Positions 48,332-59,773 of a stretch of 64,000 nt of DNA are shown here, in pieces. A program made the position numbers and the translations under genes. The DNA is taken from NCBI GenBank assembly GCA_022823775.1, contig JAJEHI010000158.1:1-64000 (forward strand), given 5' to 3'. This stretch comes from Defluviicoccus sp. (GTDB lineage Bacteria > Pseudomonadota > Alphaproteobacteria > MPNO01). Numbering within the stretch: position 1 is the first letter of the stretch; each line of letters starts with the position of its first letter. The notes beneath the pieces were generated by a model. The model was not told the DNA's origin, ran no database searches, and saw only the letters and a list, made by a program, of their open reading frames with translations.

Positions 48332-50236
48332 TCAGGGACGGATCGCGCCCTCATCGAACAGGCGGTCGAGAGCCCCCGAATTCACCGACACCGGGTAAAT
48401 CGCGCGCAGCGCGCCGGTATATTGCGACAGCAAGTCGGCTCCCATCGCGGCCGCGACCTCGCCACGCATTTCGTCGAACGCGCCCTTGTCGGACGAGGGG
48501 CTGGCCGGCTCCACCCGATGCAGAACGGCAACGGCAAAGCCCGCCTCGGTCGCCCCGAGCGCCGCCTGACCCTGCTTGGCCCGGAACAGCTCGGCGGCGA
48601 GCGACGAGGGCAGGGGGGTGTCGCCGCGCTGGTCGAACCGCGTGAACGGGGAAGATGTCTTGACCGCCAACCCCAACTCCCGGGCGGCGGTGTCGAAGCC
48701 CCGGCCCGACTTGACCTCGCCCAGCAGCTTGTCGGCCGTCCGTTTCGCCGCCGCGTTCAGACGATCGTACCGCCACGCCGCCGCGACCTCTTTCCTGACT
48801 TTGTCGAACGGTTCCAGCGCCGGAGGAACGACCCGGTCGACCCGGACGATAAAATAACCCCCGAGCGGCGTATCGATCAGGTCGCTGACCTGCGTGGCGC
48901 CGGTCTCGAAGGCCGCCTGCAGGAAGCGGCGAAGTACGAGAAGCCCGTCGTCCGGATCGCCGGCGGCCGACCTGCCGCTGCGCTCGACGCTGCGGAACCG
49001 CAACAGCTTTGCGTTGACCGCACCGGCCGCCTCCTCGAGCGTGGCTCCTCCCGCCAGCGTGTCTTCGACCTGATTGGCAAGCTTGACGACCGCGTCGACG
49101 GCCTGCTCACGAGCGAGGTCCTCGCGGATCTTCGCCCGGGTTTCGGCGAAGCTCGGCGTCCGGCCGGGCTCGATCCGGTCGACCAGGAGAATGTGCCAGC
49201 CGACGGGAGAACGCACCGGCTCGCTCGGGACATTCGACGACAGCGCGAACGCCGCGTCGGCGATCTCCTGGGGCAGGTCCTCTCTTGTCAGAAGGCCCAG
49301 CGAAACCGCGTCCTCGTCCATTCCGGCGACCGCCTTCGCGACTTCGGCGATCGCGCGGCCGCTCCTCAACGCCTCGAGCGCGCGCCGCGCGGCGGCTTCG
49401 TCGCCGACGACGATTTGCGAGATATTGCGGCGCTCCGGGATGGAGAGTTGCTGGAGGCGGTTTTCGTATTCGTCGCGCAACTCTCCTTCCGCCGGCTCGA
49501 TTTCCGCCGCCACATCCTTCGGATCGAGGTGGAGCGCCGTCAGGTCCCGGCGCTCCGGCGCGGTGAACGCCGCCGCATTCTCCTTGTGAAAGTCCGTCAG
49601 CGTGCTGTCGCTCGGCGGCGCCAGCGTGCTGTCCGCCGGCCGGGGGATTTCCACGAAACGCGCGACGCGCCTGTCGTTGCGGTAATGGTAGAGCGACCTG
49701 ACGAGCGGATCCGGAGCCACGCTGGCCGAGCGCAGCACCCCGGTCAGATGCGACATCTGGATTTGCTGCCGCAAATCCTCCACGTAGCGCTGCTCGGTGA
49801 TCCCCAGCCGGGAGAGCGCGCTGTGAAACATCGACCGGTCGAAACCGCCGGCCGGGCCCTGGAAGGCAGGCTCGGCACGCAGGCGCAGGACGACCTGATC
49901 GTCGCCCACGATAATCCCGTTCTCCTCGGCATAGAGGTCCAGAAGACGCTGCGAGATCAGCCCGTCCAGCGTGCTCTCCGCCACCCCCAGATCCCGTGCC
50001 TGCTCCGAATCGACATCGCGTCCGAGGGTCCCGCGCAGCGCTTCGACCTGACGGCGGAAGGCCGCGCCGAACTCGTTGGCGGTGATCTTGGTCCCGCCCA
50101 CCTCCGCCACATCGGTCGAAAGCCCCGGCGCCCTGAGCATGTCCTCGATACCCCAGGCGGCGAAGCTGATAATCAGGAGCACGGCAAGCACCCGTACCAC
50201 CCAGGTCGCGGCCTTGCTCTTCATCGCCTGCAGCAT
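48332..50236 (-). CDS. ppiD: PpiD/SurA-type peptidylprolyl isomerase, membrane-anchored
   Basis: Periplasmic foldase anchored in the inner membrane. The protein has 634 residues. An N-terminal membrane helix (about 10-30, VVRVLAVLLIISFAAWGIED) is followed by a SurA_N-like helical domain and a parvulin domain around residues 250-370, with ISQIVVGDEAAARRALEALR and GWHILLVDRIEPG near its ends. ATG at 50236 is chosen since it leaves five residues before the Lys-rich start of the helix. An upstream extension would add unrelated Arg-rich sequence. Confidence 0.88.
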   Translation of the reverse strand: MLQAMKSKAATWVVRVLAVLLIISFAAWGIEDMLRAPGLSTDVAEVGGTKITANEFGAAFRRQVEALRGTLGRDVDSEQARDLGVAESTLDGLISQRLLDLYAEENGIIVGDDQVVLRLRAEPAFQGPAGGFDRSMFHSALSRLGITEQRYVEDLRQQIQMSHLTGVLRSASVAPDPLVRSLYHYRNDRRVARFVEIPRPADSTLAPPSDSTLTDFHKENAAAFTAPERRDLTALHLDPKDVAAEIEPAEGELRDEYENRLQQLSIPERRNISQIVVGDEAAARRALEALRSGRAIAEVAKAVAGMDEDAVSLGLLTREDLPQEIADAAFALSSNVPSEPVRSPVGWHILLVDRIEPGRTPSFAETRAKIREDLAREQAVDAVVKLANQVEDTLAGGATLEEAAGAVNAKLLRFRSVERSGRSAAGDPDDGLLVLRRFLQAAFETGATQVSDLIDTPLGGYFIVRVDRVVPPALEPFDKVRKEVAAAWRYDRLNAAAKRTADKLLGEVKSGRGFDTAARELGLAVKTSSPFTRFDQRGDTPLPSSLAAELFRAKQGQAALGATEAGFAVAVLHRVEPASPSSDKGAFDEMRGEVAAAMGADLLSQYTGALRAIYPVSVNSGALDRLFDEGAIRP

Positions 50237-50419
50237 GGTGCGGGTTCCCGTTGTGGTCGGCCGTGCCGGCGGACGGCGCACATGGCTATATCTATTGGCT
50301 GCCGTTGCGGATCGCAACCGCCGCGCCGGAGCCCGGCCCGCGGGTGATCCGGTTTTCTGGCGCTCCCGGGCGGGCCGTGGTAAAATCCTGGTCGTCCGAT
50401 TTACCGTAAATTATCGCCA
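50237..50419. other. Divergent intergenic region between ppiD and tpiA
   Basis: 183 bases. On the plus strand a TAAAAT element at 50381-50386 could be a -10 box for tpiA, though no good -35 is seen. A perfect TTTAC-C-GTAAA palindrome is at 50400-50410, close to the tpiA start. No gene is seen. Confidence 0.35.
50400..50410. promoter_or_regulatory. Palindrome TTTAC-C-GTAAA before tpiA
   Basis: Five-base perfect arms ten bases before the tpiA ATG, in the place of its ribosome site. No purine-rich ribosome site is visible there. It may be an operator or an unusual translation signal; function unknown. Confidence 0.3.
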
Positions 50420-51181
50420 ATGACCGGGTCCCTCCGCCCGCTGATCGCGGGAAACTGGAAGATGAACGGCTCGCGCGCGACGACGCGCGACCTGTTGGCC
50501 GGGCTGCGCGCTTTCCTTCGCGAATCCGGGCCCGCCGGATGCGACATCGTGGTCTGCGCCCCGGCGCCCTATCTCCCGCTCGCGGCCGACCGGCTGGAAG
50601 GCGTTTCCGAAATCGAGCTCGGCGGGCAGGATTGCCACACCGCTGTATCGGGCGCCCATACCGGCGACGTTTCGGCGGCGATGCTCCTCGATGTCGGCTG
50701 CGCCTACGTCATCGTCGGGCACTCGGAACGGCGAGCCGACCACGGCGAAGACAGCGAAACGGTCAAGGCCAAGGGAGAGACGGCCATCGCGTCGGGACTC
50801 ACCGCCATCGTCTGCATCGGCGAAACCCTGGAGGACCGGGATGCGGGACGGGCGGTCGACGTCGTCGGCTCCCAGCTCGACTCATCCCTGCCGGACGGAA
50901 CGGACGCGGCCAATACGGTAATCGCATACGAACCCGTGTGGGCGATCGGTACCGGCCGGACGCCCAACGAGGCGGAAATCGGCGAAATCCACGCCAGCAT
51001 CCGCGCGCGGCTGCTCGACCGCACGGAAGACGGGAGCGGCGTCCGCATCCTCTACGGCGGATCGGTCAAACCGGAAAATGCCGCCGCGATACTCTCGGTG
51101 CCGGACGTAAACGGCGCCTTGGTGGGCGGAGCGAGCCTCGACGCCACGGCTTTCTGGTCCATTTGTCAATCATGTCCGTAG
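50420..51181 (+). CDS. tpiA: Triosephosphate isomerase
   Basis: Interconverts dihydroxyacetone phosphate and glyceraldehyde 3-phosphate. The protein has 253 residues. Catalytic Lys14 is in AGNWKMNG, the His in IVGHSERR (about 95-102), and the Glu plus flexible loop in [11 protein letters not shown] (about 172-182). Start is ATG 50420 without an obvious ribosome site. Confidence 0.96.
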   Translation: MTGSLRPLIAGNWKMNGSRATTRDLLAGLRAFLRESGPAGCDIVVCAPAPYLPLAADRLEGVSEIELGGQDCHTAVSGAHTGDVSAAMLLDVGCAYVIVGHSERRADHGEDSETVKAKGETAIASGLTAIVCIGETLEDRDAGRAVDVVGSQLDSSLPDGTDAANTVIAYEPVWAIGTGRTPNEAEIGEIHASIRARLLDRTEDGSGVRILYGGSVKPENAAAILSVPDVNGALVGGASLDATAFWSICQSCP

Positions 51182-51242
51182 CAATTCGGACCCAATGGCG
51201 CTACATCTTTGCCGGCGCTGAACGCATGAAGGCACGCGCGAC

Positions 51243-51560
51243 ATGATCGCAATCGTTCTGGTGGTTCACCTCTTCATCGCCATCGCCCTTGTCGGCGTGG
51301 TCCTTGTGCAACGCTCCGAAGGCGGCGGGCTGGGCATCGGCGGCGGTACGATGGGCGGGCTGATGACAACCCGCGGCTCGGCCAATCTGCTGACCCGGGT
51401 GACCGCGGTTCTGGCCGCCTGTTTCATGGCGACCAGCATCGTGCTCGCGATCCTGTCGGGAGCGACCCAGGAACCGCGCTCGGTTCTCGACCGTCCCGTG
51501 CAGCAGGCGCCCGCGCAGCCGGCCGAACCCCGCGCGCCCAGCGTGCCGCTCGCCAATTAG
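51243..51560 (+). CDS. secG: Preprotein translocase subunit SecG
   Basis: Small accessory subunit of the SecYEG channel. The protein has 105 residues with two membrane helices (about 1-22 and 48-72) joined by the conserved loop [21 protein letters not shown]. The C-terminus is Pro/Ala-rich. Located between tpiA and pyrG as in many alphaproteobacteria. Confidence 0.93.
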   Translation: MIAIVLVVHLFIAIALVGVVLVQRSEGGGLGIGGGTMGGLMTTRGSANLLTRVTAVLAACFMATSIVLAILSGATQEPRSVLDRPVQQAPAQPAEPRAPSVPLAN

Positions 51561-51606
51561 GGAGGCCGGCGGATCGACGTGGCCGCGTGACATCGGACGG
51601 GGGTCG

Positions 51607-53235
51607 ATGACTCGCTACATTTTCATTACCGGCGGCGTCGTCTCTTCCCTCGGCAAAGGGCTCGCCTCCGCCGCGCTGGGCGCGCTTCTGCAGGCGCGCG
51701 GCTACAAGGTGCGGCTCCGCAAGCTCGATCCCTATCTCAACGTCGATCCCGGCACGATGAGTCCGACCCAGCACGGCGAGGTCTACGTGACCGACGACGG
51801 GGCCGAGACCGATCTCGATCTCGGCCATTACGAGCGGTTTACCGGCGTGCCGGCCAGCCAGAGCGACAACGTTACGACGGGCCGCATTTATCAAGACGTC
51901 ATCGAACGGGAACGCCGGGGCGACTATCTGGGCGCGACGATCCAGGTGATCCCGCACGTTACCGACGCGATCAAGGCGTTCATCTCCGCGGACGCCGGCG
52001 ACGTCGATTTCATCCTCTGCGAGATCGGCGGCACGGTGGGCGATATCGAGAGCCTGCCCTTTCTCGAGGCGATTCGACAGAAGGCGAACGAGCTCGGGCG
52101 CGAACGCGCGATGAACGTTCACCTGACCCTCGTTCCCTATCTCCAGTCGGCAAGGGAGCTGAAGACCAAGCCGACCCAGCATTCCGTCAAGGAACTGCAG
52201 AGCGTCGGCATCCAGCCCGATCTCATACTTTGCCGGTGCGAGCAGGACGTGCCGCTGGAAGACCGAAAGAAAATCGCGCTGTTCTGCAACGTACCGGTGG
52301 AGAACGCGATCGCGGCACCCGATATGGACACCATCTACGAGGTGCCGATCTCGTACCACGAGCGCGGATTCGACGGTCAGGTCTGCCGCCATTTCGGCAT
52401 CGCCGACGGGCCGGAACCCGATCTCACACGCTGGGTGGAGATCGTCGAGCGGATCAGGAATCCGGAAGGCGAAGTCACCATCGCGGTGGTCGGCAAATAC
52501 ACCACGGTCCTCGATTCCTACAAATCGCTCGCCGAGGCGCTGGAGCACGGCGGTATCTCCAATCGGGTCAAGGTCCGCCTCGAATGGATCGACTCGGAAA
52601 TCTTCGAGTCCGAGGACGCGGTTCACCACCTTTCGGGCGTCGAGGGAATCCTCGTCCCGGGCGGTTTCGGCGAACGCGGCGCCGAGGGAAAAATCGCCGC
52701 GGCCCGCTTCGCGCGCGAACACAACGTCCCCTATCTCGGGATCTGCTTCGGCATGCAGATGGCCGTCATCGAGGCGGCCCGCAATCTCGCCGGCATCGCG
52801 GGCGCGGGATCGACCGAATTCGGCCCCGCGCGAGAACCCGTGGTCGGGCTGCTGCACGAGTGGATCAAGGGCGGCCGGATCGAGCAGCGCGGCGCCGGGG
52901 ACGATCTGGGCGGCACGATGAGGCTCGGCGCGTATGACTGCGCCATCGAGGGATCCTCGCTCGCCGCGGAAATCTACCGAGGGACGGCGATCAGCGAGCG
53001 CCACCGCCACCGCTACGAAGTCAACATCAACTACCGTTCCCGGCTGGAGGATGCGGGAGTGGTATTCTCCGGCCTGTCGCCGGACGGGATGCTGCCCGAG
53101 ATCGTCGAGATCCCGGCGCACCCCTGGTACCTCGGCGTCCAGTTTCATCCGGAGCTCAAGTCGAAGCCGTTCGACCCCCATCCGGTCTTCGATTCCTTCG
53201 TTCGCGCCGCCATCGAACGTTCGCGCCTGGTGTAG
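51607..53235 (+). CDS. pyrG: CTP synthase
   Basis: Makes CTP from UTP using glutamine-derived ammonia. The protein has 542 residues. The N-terminal synthetase domain ([20 protein letters not shown] from 4) precedes a class I glutamine amidotransferase domain. The oxyanion segment reads [10 protein letters not shown], the catalytic Cys is in [13 protein letters not shown] at about 378-390, and the catalytic His/Glu pair is in FHPELKS near 517. Confidence 0.97.
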   Translation: MTRYIFITGGVVSSLGKGLASAALGALLQARGYKVRLRKLDPYLNVDPGTMSPTQHGEVYVTDDGAETDLDLGHYERFTGVPASQSDNVTTGRIYQDVIERERRGDYLGATIQVIPHVTDAIKAFISADAGDVDFILCEIGGTVGDIESLPFLEAIRQKANELGRERAMNVHLTLVPYLQSARELKTKPTQHSVKELQSVGIQPDLILCRCEQDVPLEDRKKIALFCNVPVENAIAAPDMDTIYEVPISYHERGFDGQVCRHFGIADGPEPDLTRWVEIVERIRNPEGEVTIAVVGKYTTVLDSYKSLAEALEHGGISNRVKVRLEWIDSEIFESEDAVHHLSGVEGILVPGGFGERGAEGKIAAARFAREHNVPYLGICFGMQMAVIEAARNLAGIAGAGSTEFGPAREPVVGLLHEWIKGGRIEQRGAGDDLGGTMRLGAYDCAIEGSSLAAEIYRGTAISERHRHRYEVNINYRSRLEDAGVVFSGLSPDGMLPEIVEIPAHPWYLGVQFHPELKSKPFDPHPVFDSFVRAAIERSRLV

Positions 53236-53240
53236 AGCGG

Positions 53241-54086
53241 ATGGCCGAACCGCACAGGATCCGCATAGGCGGCGCCGAAGTCGCCAACGACGCCCCGTTT
53301 ACGCTGATCTCGGGGCCGTGCCAGATCGAGAGCCGCGACCGGGCTCTCGAATGCGCCGAACGTCTCGTCGACATCGCCGGCCGGGTCGGGGTGCCGCTGA
53401 TCTACAAATCGTCCTTCGACAAGGCCAACCGGACGTCGCTCGCATCGAAGCGCGGGATCGGGATGGAGGAGGGGCTCGCCATCCTGGCGGAGGTGCGGGA
53501 CAGGCTGGGCTGTCCCGTCCTGACCGATGTCCATTTGCCGGAGCAGTGCGCGCCGGCGGCGGAGCGCGTCGACGTTCTTCAGATACCCGCTTTTCTGTGC
53601 CGTCAGACCGACCTTGTGGTCGCCGCCGCACAAACGGGCCGGCCCCTCAACATCAAGAAGGGCCAGTTCCTGGCGCCCTGGGACATCGTCAACGTGGTCG
53701 AGAAGGCGCGCGCGTCCGGCAACGACGACGTGATGGTCTGCGAACGCGGCGCGAGCTTCGGATACAACACGCTGGTCAACGACATGCGCGCCCTGCCGCA
53801 GCTTGCGGAGACGGGCTGCCCGGTGGTGTTCGACGCGACCCATTCGGTGCAGCAACCCGGCGGGCTCGGAGGCGCCAGCGGCGGGCAGCGGGAATTCGTG
53901 CCGGTGCTCGCGCGCGCGGCGGTGGCCGTGGGCGTGGCGGGCGTCTTCATGGAAACCCACCCCGACCCGGACAACGCGCCGAGCGACGGCCCCGCGATGG
54001 TTCCCCTCGACGCGCTGGAGCCGCTTCTGGAACAGCTCGTCGCCGTCGATCGGCTCGCCAAGAGCCTGGCGTCGATCGTGCTATAG
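53241..54086 (+). CDS. kdsA: 2-dehydro-3-deoxyphosphooctonate aldolase
   Basis: Makes Kdo-8-phosphate, the sugar that caps lipid A. The protein has 281 residues. [11 protein letters not shown] is at about 20-30, [12 protein letters not shown] at about 55-66, and [12 protein letters not shown] at about 133-144. All expected substrate residues appear present. Its retention matters when judging the broken lpxI and lpxB genes, since Kdo has no acceptor without lipid IVA. It starts 5 bases after pyrG. Confidence 0.96.
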   Translation: MAEPHRIRIGGAEVANDAPFTLISGPCQIESRDRALECAERLVDIAGRVGVPLIYKSSFDKANRTSLASKRGIGMEEGLAILAEVRDRLGCPVLTDVHLPEQCAPAAERVDVLQIPAFLCRQTDLVVAAAQTGRPLNIKKGQFLAPWDIVNVVEKARASGNDDVMVCERGASFGYNTLVNDMRALPQLAETGCPVVFDATHSVQQPGGLGGASGGQREFVPVLARAAVAVGVAGVFMETHPDPDNAPSDGPAMVPLDALEPLLEQLVAVDRLAKSLASIVL

Positions 54087-55400
<1,314 letters not shown>

Positions 55401-55489
55401 AACCTATCGGGCCGATACGGCCGATGCCTGCCTCGCCACTTGAAATTTGTGGCTTGACTTATTGAATCTCATCGTGATTGGGTGACGAC

Positions 55490-55852
55490 ATGGCGGTGAG
55501 ATTGGACAGGCGGAGAGCGATCAGGAGCGTGGCGGGCCCGGTTCTGGGGGTCGCCCTGACCGCCTATTTCGCGTTCAACGCGTTCCAGGGCGACCGCGGC
55601 GTGTTGCGAATCATCCAGCTCGACCAGGAAATCGCCCGTGCCGAGAAAACCCTCGCCAGGGTAACCGCGGAACGGGATCATCTCGATCGGTACGTGGAGG
55701 CCCTCAGGAGCGATCGTCTGGATGCCGATTACCTCGACGAGCGGGCACGCGTGATCACTGGCCTCGTCGGGGCCGACGACATCGTGATTTCCGACACCGA
55801 GACCAAGCGGCGTTTTTCGGTCGTCGGCGGTCCGCCCACCATCCGCCGCTGA
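55490..55852 (+). CDS. ftsB: Septum formation initiator FtsB/DivIC
   Basis: Bitopic division protein that bridges FtsQ and FtsL. The protein has 120 residues: a short basic N-terminus, one membrane helix (about 13-30), then a coiled coil (about 38-72) with heptad Leu/Ile. ATG 55490 is preferred to the upstream TTG since a GGTGA site precedes it. The 89-base gap after eno is AT-rich and has TTGAAA (55440-55445) near TTGAAT (55462-55467), a weak promoter possibility. Confidence 0.88.
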   Translation: MAVRLDRRRAIRSVAGPVLGVALTAYFAFNAFQGDRGVLRIIQLDQEIARAEKTLARVTAERDHLDRYVEALRSDRLDADYLDERARVITGLVGADDIVISDTETKRRFSVVGGPPTIRR

Positions 55853-56053
55853 CTCTCCCGCGCCCGACGATCCAAGCGGCGGCTCCCGCCCGCAGGCGGC
55901 GCATGTTCGTTGCGCAAACCCTCGCCAAAACGACACAAACTTACGCATCCGTTTGTTGCGCCCCGTCAGGGTCGATTAGTATCCTTGGATCGGCGGTAAC
56001 CGCTCGACCCGCATCGCTGCGCGTTCGCTCGGAAACGCAAGGGAATATCGCTG
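55853..56053. other. Intergenic region upstream of the pdh operon
   Basis: 201 bases with no gene. It contains the palindrome TTGCGCAA (55910-55917) and a candidate promoter at 55953-55982. No terminator for ftsB is seen. Confidence 0.5.
55953..55982 (+). promoter_or_regulatory. Candidate promoter of the pyruvate dehydrogenase operon
   Basis: TTGTTG (55953-55958) and TAGTAT (55977-55982) with 18 bases between. It lies about 70 bases before the pdhA ATG and fits a shared transcript for pdhA, pdhB, pdhC, lpd and lipA. Confidence 0.45.
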
Positions 56054-57118
56054 ATGGCCGCGAGGCCGAAGAAATCCGCATCGGGCCAGCGCGCCTCGTC
56101 GGCAGCGGAAAAGAGGCCCGCCAAAACCGTGAACGGCGGAGCGGCGCCGTCCGACGGCGATCCCGCGGAACTGCTCGCCTTCTATCGCGAAATGCTGCTG
56201 ATCCGGCGCTTCGAGGAGCGGGCGGGCCAACTCTACGGCATGGGGCTGATCGGGGGATTCTGCCACCTCTATATCGGTCAGGAAGCCGTGGTGGTCGGCA
56301 TGCAGGCCTCCGCCGGTCCGAAGGATGCGCTGATCACGAGTTACCGGGACCACGGCCACATGCTGGCCTGCGGCATGGATCCGAAAGGCGTGATGGCCGA
56401 GCTGACCGGCAGGCGGAGCGGCTATTCCAAGGGCAAGGGCGGCTCGATGCACATGTTCAGCCGCGACAGGAATTTTTTCGGCGGACACGGCATCGTCGGC
56501 GCCCAGGTTCCGATCGGTACAGGCATCGCGTTCGCCCAGAAGTATCGGGGCGACGGCGGGGTGACCGCCGCCTATATGGGCGACGGGGCGCTGAATCAGG
56601 GTCAGGTCCACGAGGCGCTCAACCTGGCCGCGCTGTGGTCGCTTCCGATCGTTTTCGTGATCGAGAACAACCGATACGGCATGGGCACCTCGGTGGAACG
56701 CGCCTCCGCCCTGCCGGAACTCCACCGGGTCGCGGAACCCTTCGGGATGCCGTCCGCGCAGACCGACGGCATGGACGTGGTCGCGGTCAGGGACGCGGGC
56801 AGGATCGCGATGGAGCACTGCCGGGCCGGAGACGGGCCATACGTTCTGGAGGCCCTGACCTACCGCTACAGAGGGCACTCGATGTCCGATCCGGCCAAGT
56901 ACCGGAGCAAGGAAGAAGTCGCCGAGATGCGGGCGGAGCACGATCCGATCCAGAACCTCCGCACCCGGCTGATCACCATCGGCGCCGCGGACGAGGAGTC
57001 GCTGAAGGAGATAGACCGGGACATCAGGACGGTCGTCGCCGACGCCGCGGAGTTCGCGCAAAACAGTCCGGAACCGGATCCGGAAGAATTGCTGACCGAC
57101 GTGCTGGTCGAGGCCTGA
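56054..57118 (+). CDS. pdhA: Pyruvate dehydrogenase E1 component subunit alpha
   Basis: Thiamine diphosphate-dependent decarboxylation of pyruvate with the beta subunit. The protein has 354 residues. A Lys/Ala/Ser-rich tail (about 1-35) is followed by the E1 fold. The TPP motif GDGALNQGQVHEALNLAALW is at about 177-196, ending in VIENN. The phosphorylatable-loop-like RYRGHSMSDPAKYRSK is near 270. It is the first gene of the operon. Confidence 0.95.
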   Translation: MAARPKKSASGQRASSAAEKRPAKTVNGGAAPSDGDPAELLAFYREMLLIRRFEERAGQLYGMGLIGGFCHLYIGQEAVVVGMQASAGPKDALITSYRDHGHMLACGMDPKGVMAELTGRRSGYSKGKGGSMHMFSRDRNFFGGHGIVGAQVPIGTGIAFAQKYRGDGGVTAAYMGDGALNQGQVHEALNLAALWSLPIVFVIENNRYGMGTSVERASALPELHRVAEPFGMPSAQTDGMDVVAVRDAGRIAMEHCRAGDGPYVLEALTYRYRGHSMSDPAKYRSKEEVAEMRAEHDPIQNLRTRLITIGAADEESLKEIDRDIRTVVADAAEFAQNSPEPDPEELLTDVLVEA

Positions 57119-57144
57119 CAACGGCGCGGTACAAATAGCCCGAC

Positions 57145-57402
57145 ATGCCCATCAACATTCTCATGCCGGCGCTTTCGCCCACGATGACCGAGGGCAACCT
57201 CGCCAAGTGGCGCAAGAACGAGGGCGATCCGGTGAGTTCGGGCGACGTGATCGCGGAGATCGAGACCGACAAGGCGACGATGGAGGTCGAGGCGGTCGAC
57301 GAGGGCGTGCTCGGCCGGATCGTCGTCCCGGAGGGCGCCGAGGGTGTGGCGGTCAACTCCATCATCGGCGTGCTGCTCGTCGACGGGGAGGACCCGTCCG
57401 CT
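57145..57402 (+). repeat. Lipoyl-domain coding repeat, copy 1 (in pdhB)
   Basis: Closely matches 58527-58784 in pdhC. The longest identical run seen is 44 bases (57268-57311 against 58650-58693), around the lipoylated lysine codon. It reflects domain duplication or gene conversion. Confidence 0.85.
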
Positions 57403-58494
57403 CTTGGAACCGGCCCGGCCGAGGTTTCCAACGGTCACGGTGCCGCGCCGGCGGCGCCCGCCGCCGCGGCACCGGTCGCTGCGGTGCGCGAAGAGGCACC
57501 GGAAAGCGAGACCGTCCGCCAGACTGTCCGCGAGGCGCTGCGCGACGCGATGGCGGAGGAGATGCGCCGCGACGAAACCGTGTTCCTGATGGGCGAGGAG
57601 GTCGCGGAGTACCAGGGTGCCTACAAGGTCAGCCAGGGGTTGCTGGAGGAGTTCGGGCCGCGCCGGGTGGTCGATACCCCCATCACGGAGCACGGGTTTA
57701 CCGGTCTGGGCGTGGGCGCGGCATTCGCCGGGCTGCGGCCGATCGTCGAATTCATGACCTTCAACTTCGCCATGCAGGCGATGGATCAGCTCATCAACTC
57801 GGCGGCCAAGAGCCTCTACATGTCGGGCGGCCAGATTTCGGCGCCCATGGTGTTCCGGGGACCGAACGGCGCCGCCGCCCGGGTCGCCGCCCAGCATTCC
57901 CAGAACTTCACCAGCTGGTTCGCCCACGTGCCGGGGTTGAAGGTGATCGCGCCATACAGCGCGGCCGACGCCAAGGGGCTGCTCAAGTCCGCGATACGCG
58001 ACCCCAACCCGGTCGTGTTCCTCGAGAACGAGATTCTCTATGGCGCGTCGTTCGACGTACCGGCCGGTGTCGATTTCACGGTCCCGATCGGAGAGGCGCG
58101 CATCTGCCGCGCCGGTGCGGACGTGACGATCGCGGCGCTCTCGATCGCCGTCGGGCATGCGCTCGAAGCGGCCGAATTGCTGGCCGGGGAGGGGGTGGAC
58201 GCCGAGGTGATAGACCTCAGGACGGTCCGGCCTCTCGATACCCGGACGCTGGTCGAATCTGTCAGGAAGACCGGGCGCCTGGTTTCGGTGGAAGAGGGCT
58301 GGCCGTTCGCCGGGATCGGCGCCGAGCTCGCCGCGGTCATGATGGAGCAGGCCTTCGACTGGCTCGACGCGCCGGTCGTGCGTGTGACCGCGGCCGACGT
58401 CCCCCTCCCATACGCCGCGAACCTGGAGCGTCTGGCGCTTCCCCAGGTCGAGGACGTGGTACGCGCCGCCAGGGACGTGCTGTACAAGAGCTGA
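57145..58494 (+). CDS. pdhB: Pyruvate dehydrogenase E1 component subunit beta with N-terminal lipoyl domain
   Basis: Completes the E1 active site. The protein has 449 residues. An N-terminal lipoyl domain (about 1-80) carries the lipoylated lysine in [15 protein letters not shown] at about Lys43, then an Ala/Pro-rich linker (about 90-120). The E1-beta domain starts near [16 protein letters not shown], with [21 protein letters not shown] and [19 protein letters not shown] lipoyl domain on E1-beta is an alphaproteobacterial trait. Its lipoyl DNA is nearly a copy of that in pdhC. Confidence 0.95.
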   Translation: MPINILMPALSPTMTEGNLAKWRKNEGDPVSSGDVIAEIETDKATMEVEAVDEGVLGRIVVPEGAEGVAVNSIIGVLLVDGEDPSALGTGPAEVSNGHGAAPAAPAAAAPVAAVREEAPESETVRQTVREALRDAMAEEMRRDETVFLMGEEVAEYQGAYKVSQGLLEEFGPRRVVDTPITEHGFTGLGVGAAFAGLRPIVEFMTFNFAMQAMDQLINSAAKSLYMSGGQISAPMVFRGPNGAAARVAAQHSQNFTSWFAHVPGLKVIAPYSAADAKGLLKSAIRDPNPVVFLENEILYGASFDVPAGVDFTVPIGEARICRAGADVTIAALSIAVGHALEAAELLAGEGVDAEVIDLRTVRPLDTRTLVESVRKTGRLVSVEEGWPFAGIGAELAAVMMEQAFDWLDAPVVRVTAADVPLPYAANLERLALPQVEDVVRAARDVLYKS

Positions 58495-58526
58495 GCGCGC
58501 CGACCATCCCCGAGGAATAACGTTCG

Positions 58527-58784
58527 ATGCCCATCAACATCCTGATGCCGGCGCTGTCGCCGACCATGACCGAGGGAAACCTCGCCAAGTGGCTCAAGAG
58601 CGAAGGGGAGCCTGTCGAGGCGGGAGAGGCGATCGCCGAGATCGAAACGGACAAGGCGACGATGGAGGTCGAGGCGGTCGACGAGGGCGTGCTGGGCAGG
58701 ATCGTCGTTCCGGAAGGCTCCGAGGGCGTCGCGGTCAATGCGGTGATCGGCGTCCTTCTCGCCGAGGGCGAGGACGCAGGGTCC
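58527..58784 (+). repeat. Lipoyl-domain coding repeat, copy 2 (in pdhC)
   Basis: Second copy of the sequence at 57145-57402. At protein level the two domains differ mainly by conservative changes such as Asp/Glu and Ser/Ala. Confidence 0.85.
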
Positions 58785-59759
58785 ATCGGGGAACTACCGG
58801 CCCCGGCGGAGCAGCCCGAACCCGGGGCCGAGCCGGCGCCGGAAGCTCCACCGACCTCCGAGAGCGTTGCCGAAAACGCTCCCGCCAGATCGGGCCGGGA
58901 AGAGAGAGTCGCCGCGAGCCCGCTCGCCCGGCGCATGGCGGCCCAGGCGGGACTCGACCTTTCGGCCATCCGGGGCAGCGGACCGAGGGGGCGCATCGTC
59001 AAGGCCGACATCGAGGCCGCGCTGGCCGGCAGTGCGGCGGTCCCGCCACCCGCTCCCGCCGGTGCGCCCGCGGCCGAGGACCGGACGGTCAGGCTGTCGA
59101 CGATGCGGCGGGTGATCGCCGAACGGATGACGGAATCCAAGGCGACGGTCCCTCACTTCTATCTCGGCGTCGACTGCGAGGTCGACGAACTGCTCAAGGT
59201 CCGCCGCGAGATCAACGACCGCATCGAAGGAGCGAGAGTGTCGGTGAACGACATCGTCATCCGCGCCTGCGCGCTCGCGCTGCGGGACGTTCCGGCGGCG
59301 AACGTGTCCTGGGCCGGGGAGGGGACGATGACGCAACACGGCGCCGTCGACATCTCCGTGGCGGTGGCGATTCCTGGCGGACTGGTCACGCCTATCGTCA
59401 GGAACGCGGATGCCAAGGGCCTCGTCGGCATCGCCGCCGAGATGAAGGAGCTCGCCGGGCGCGCACGCGAGGGCAAGCTGCTTCCGGAAGAGTATCAGGG
59501 CGGAAGTTTCTCGATTTCCAATCTCGGCATGTACGGGGTCAAGAGCTTCGATGCGGTGATCAACCCGCCGCAGGCCTGCATCCTCGCCGTCGGCGCGGCC
59601 GAACCGCGCCCGGTCGTACGGAACGGCGAGATCGTTCCCGCGACCGTGATGTCGTGCACGCTGTCGGTCGACCACCGCGTGGTGGACGGCGCCATCGGGG
59701 CCGAACTGCTGGGCGCGATCAAGCGGTATATCGAATACCCGCCGGCGATGCTGGCCTAG
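58527..59759 (+). CDS. pdhC: Dihydrolipoamide acetyltransferase (E2) of pyruvate dehydrogenase
   Basis: Core of the complex, moving acetyl groups from lipoate to CoA. The protein has 410 residues with one lipoyl domain (about 1-80, lysine near 43), an Ala/Pro-rich linker, the E3-binding domain (ASPLARRMAAQAGLDLSAIRG at about 131-151), a second linker, and the catalytic domain with DHRVVDGAIGAELL near the C-terminus. It begins 32 bases after pdhB. Confidence 0.96.
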   Translation: MPINILMPALSPTMTEGNLAKWLKSEGEPVEAGEAIAEIETDKATMEVEAVDEGVLGRIVVPEGSEGVAVNAVIGVLLAEGEDAGSIGELPAPAEQPEPGAEPAPEAPPTSESVAENAPARSGREERVAASPLARRMAAQAGLDLSAIRGSGPRGRIVKADIEAALAGSAAVPPPAPAGAPAAEDRTVRLSTMRRVIAERMTESKATVPHFYLGVDCEVDELLKVRREINDRIEGARVSVNDIVIRACALALRDVPAANVSWAGEGTMTQHGAVDISVAVAIPGGLVTPIVRNADAKGLVGIAAEMKELAGRAREGKLLPEEYQGGSFSISNLGMYGVKSFDAVINPPQACILAVGAAEPRPVVRNGEIVPATVMSCTLSVDHRVVDGAIGAELLGAIKRYIEYPPAMLA

Positions 59760-59773
59760 ACGGGGAGGCAAGC

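Noticed and set aside
55401-55440. Terminator after eno
   Set aside because: An imperfect ATCGGGCCG/CGGCCGAT repeat at about 55407-55425 has a bulge and no T-run, so it is not a convincing terminator.
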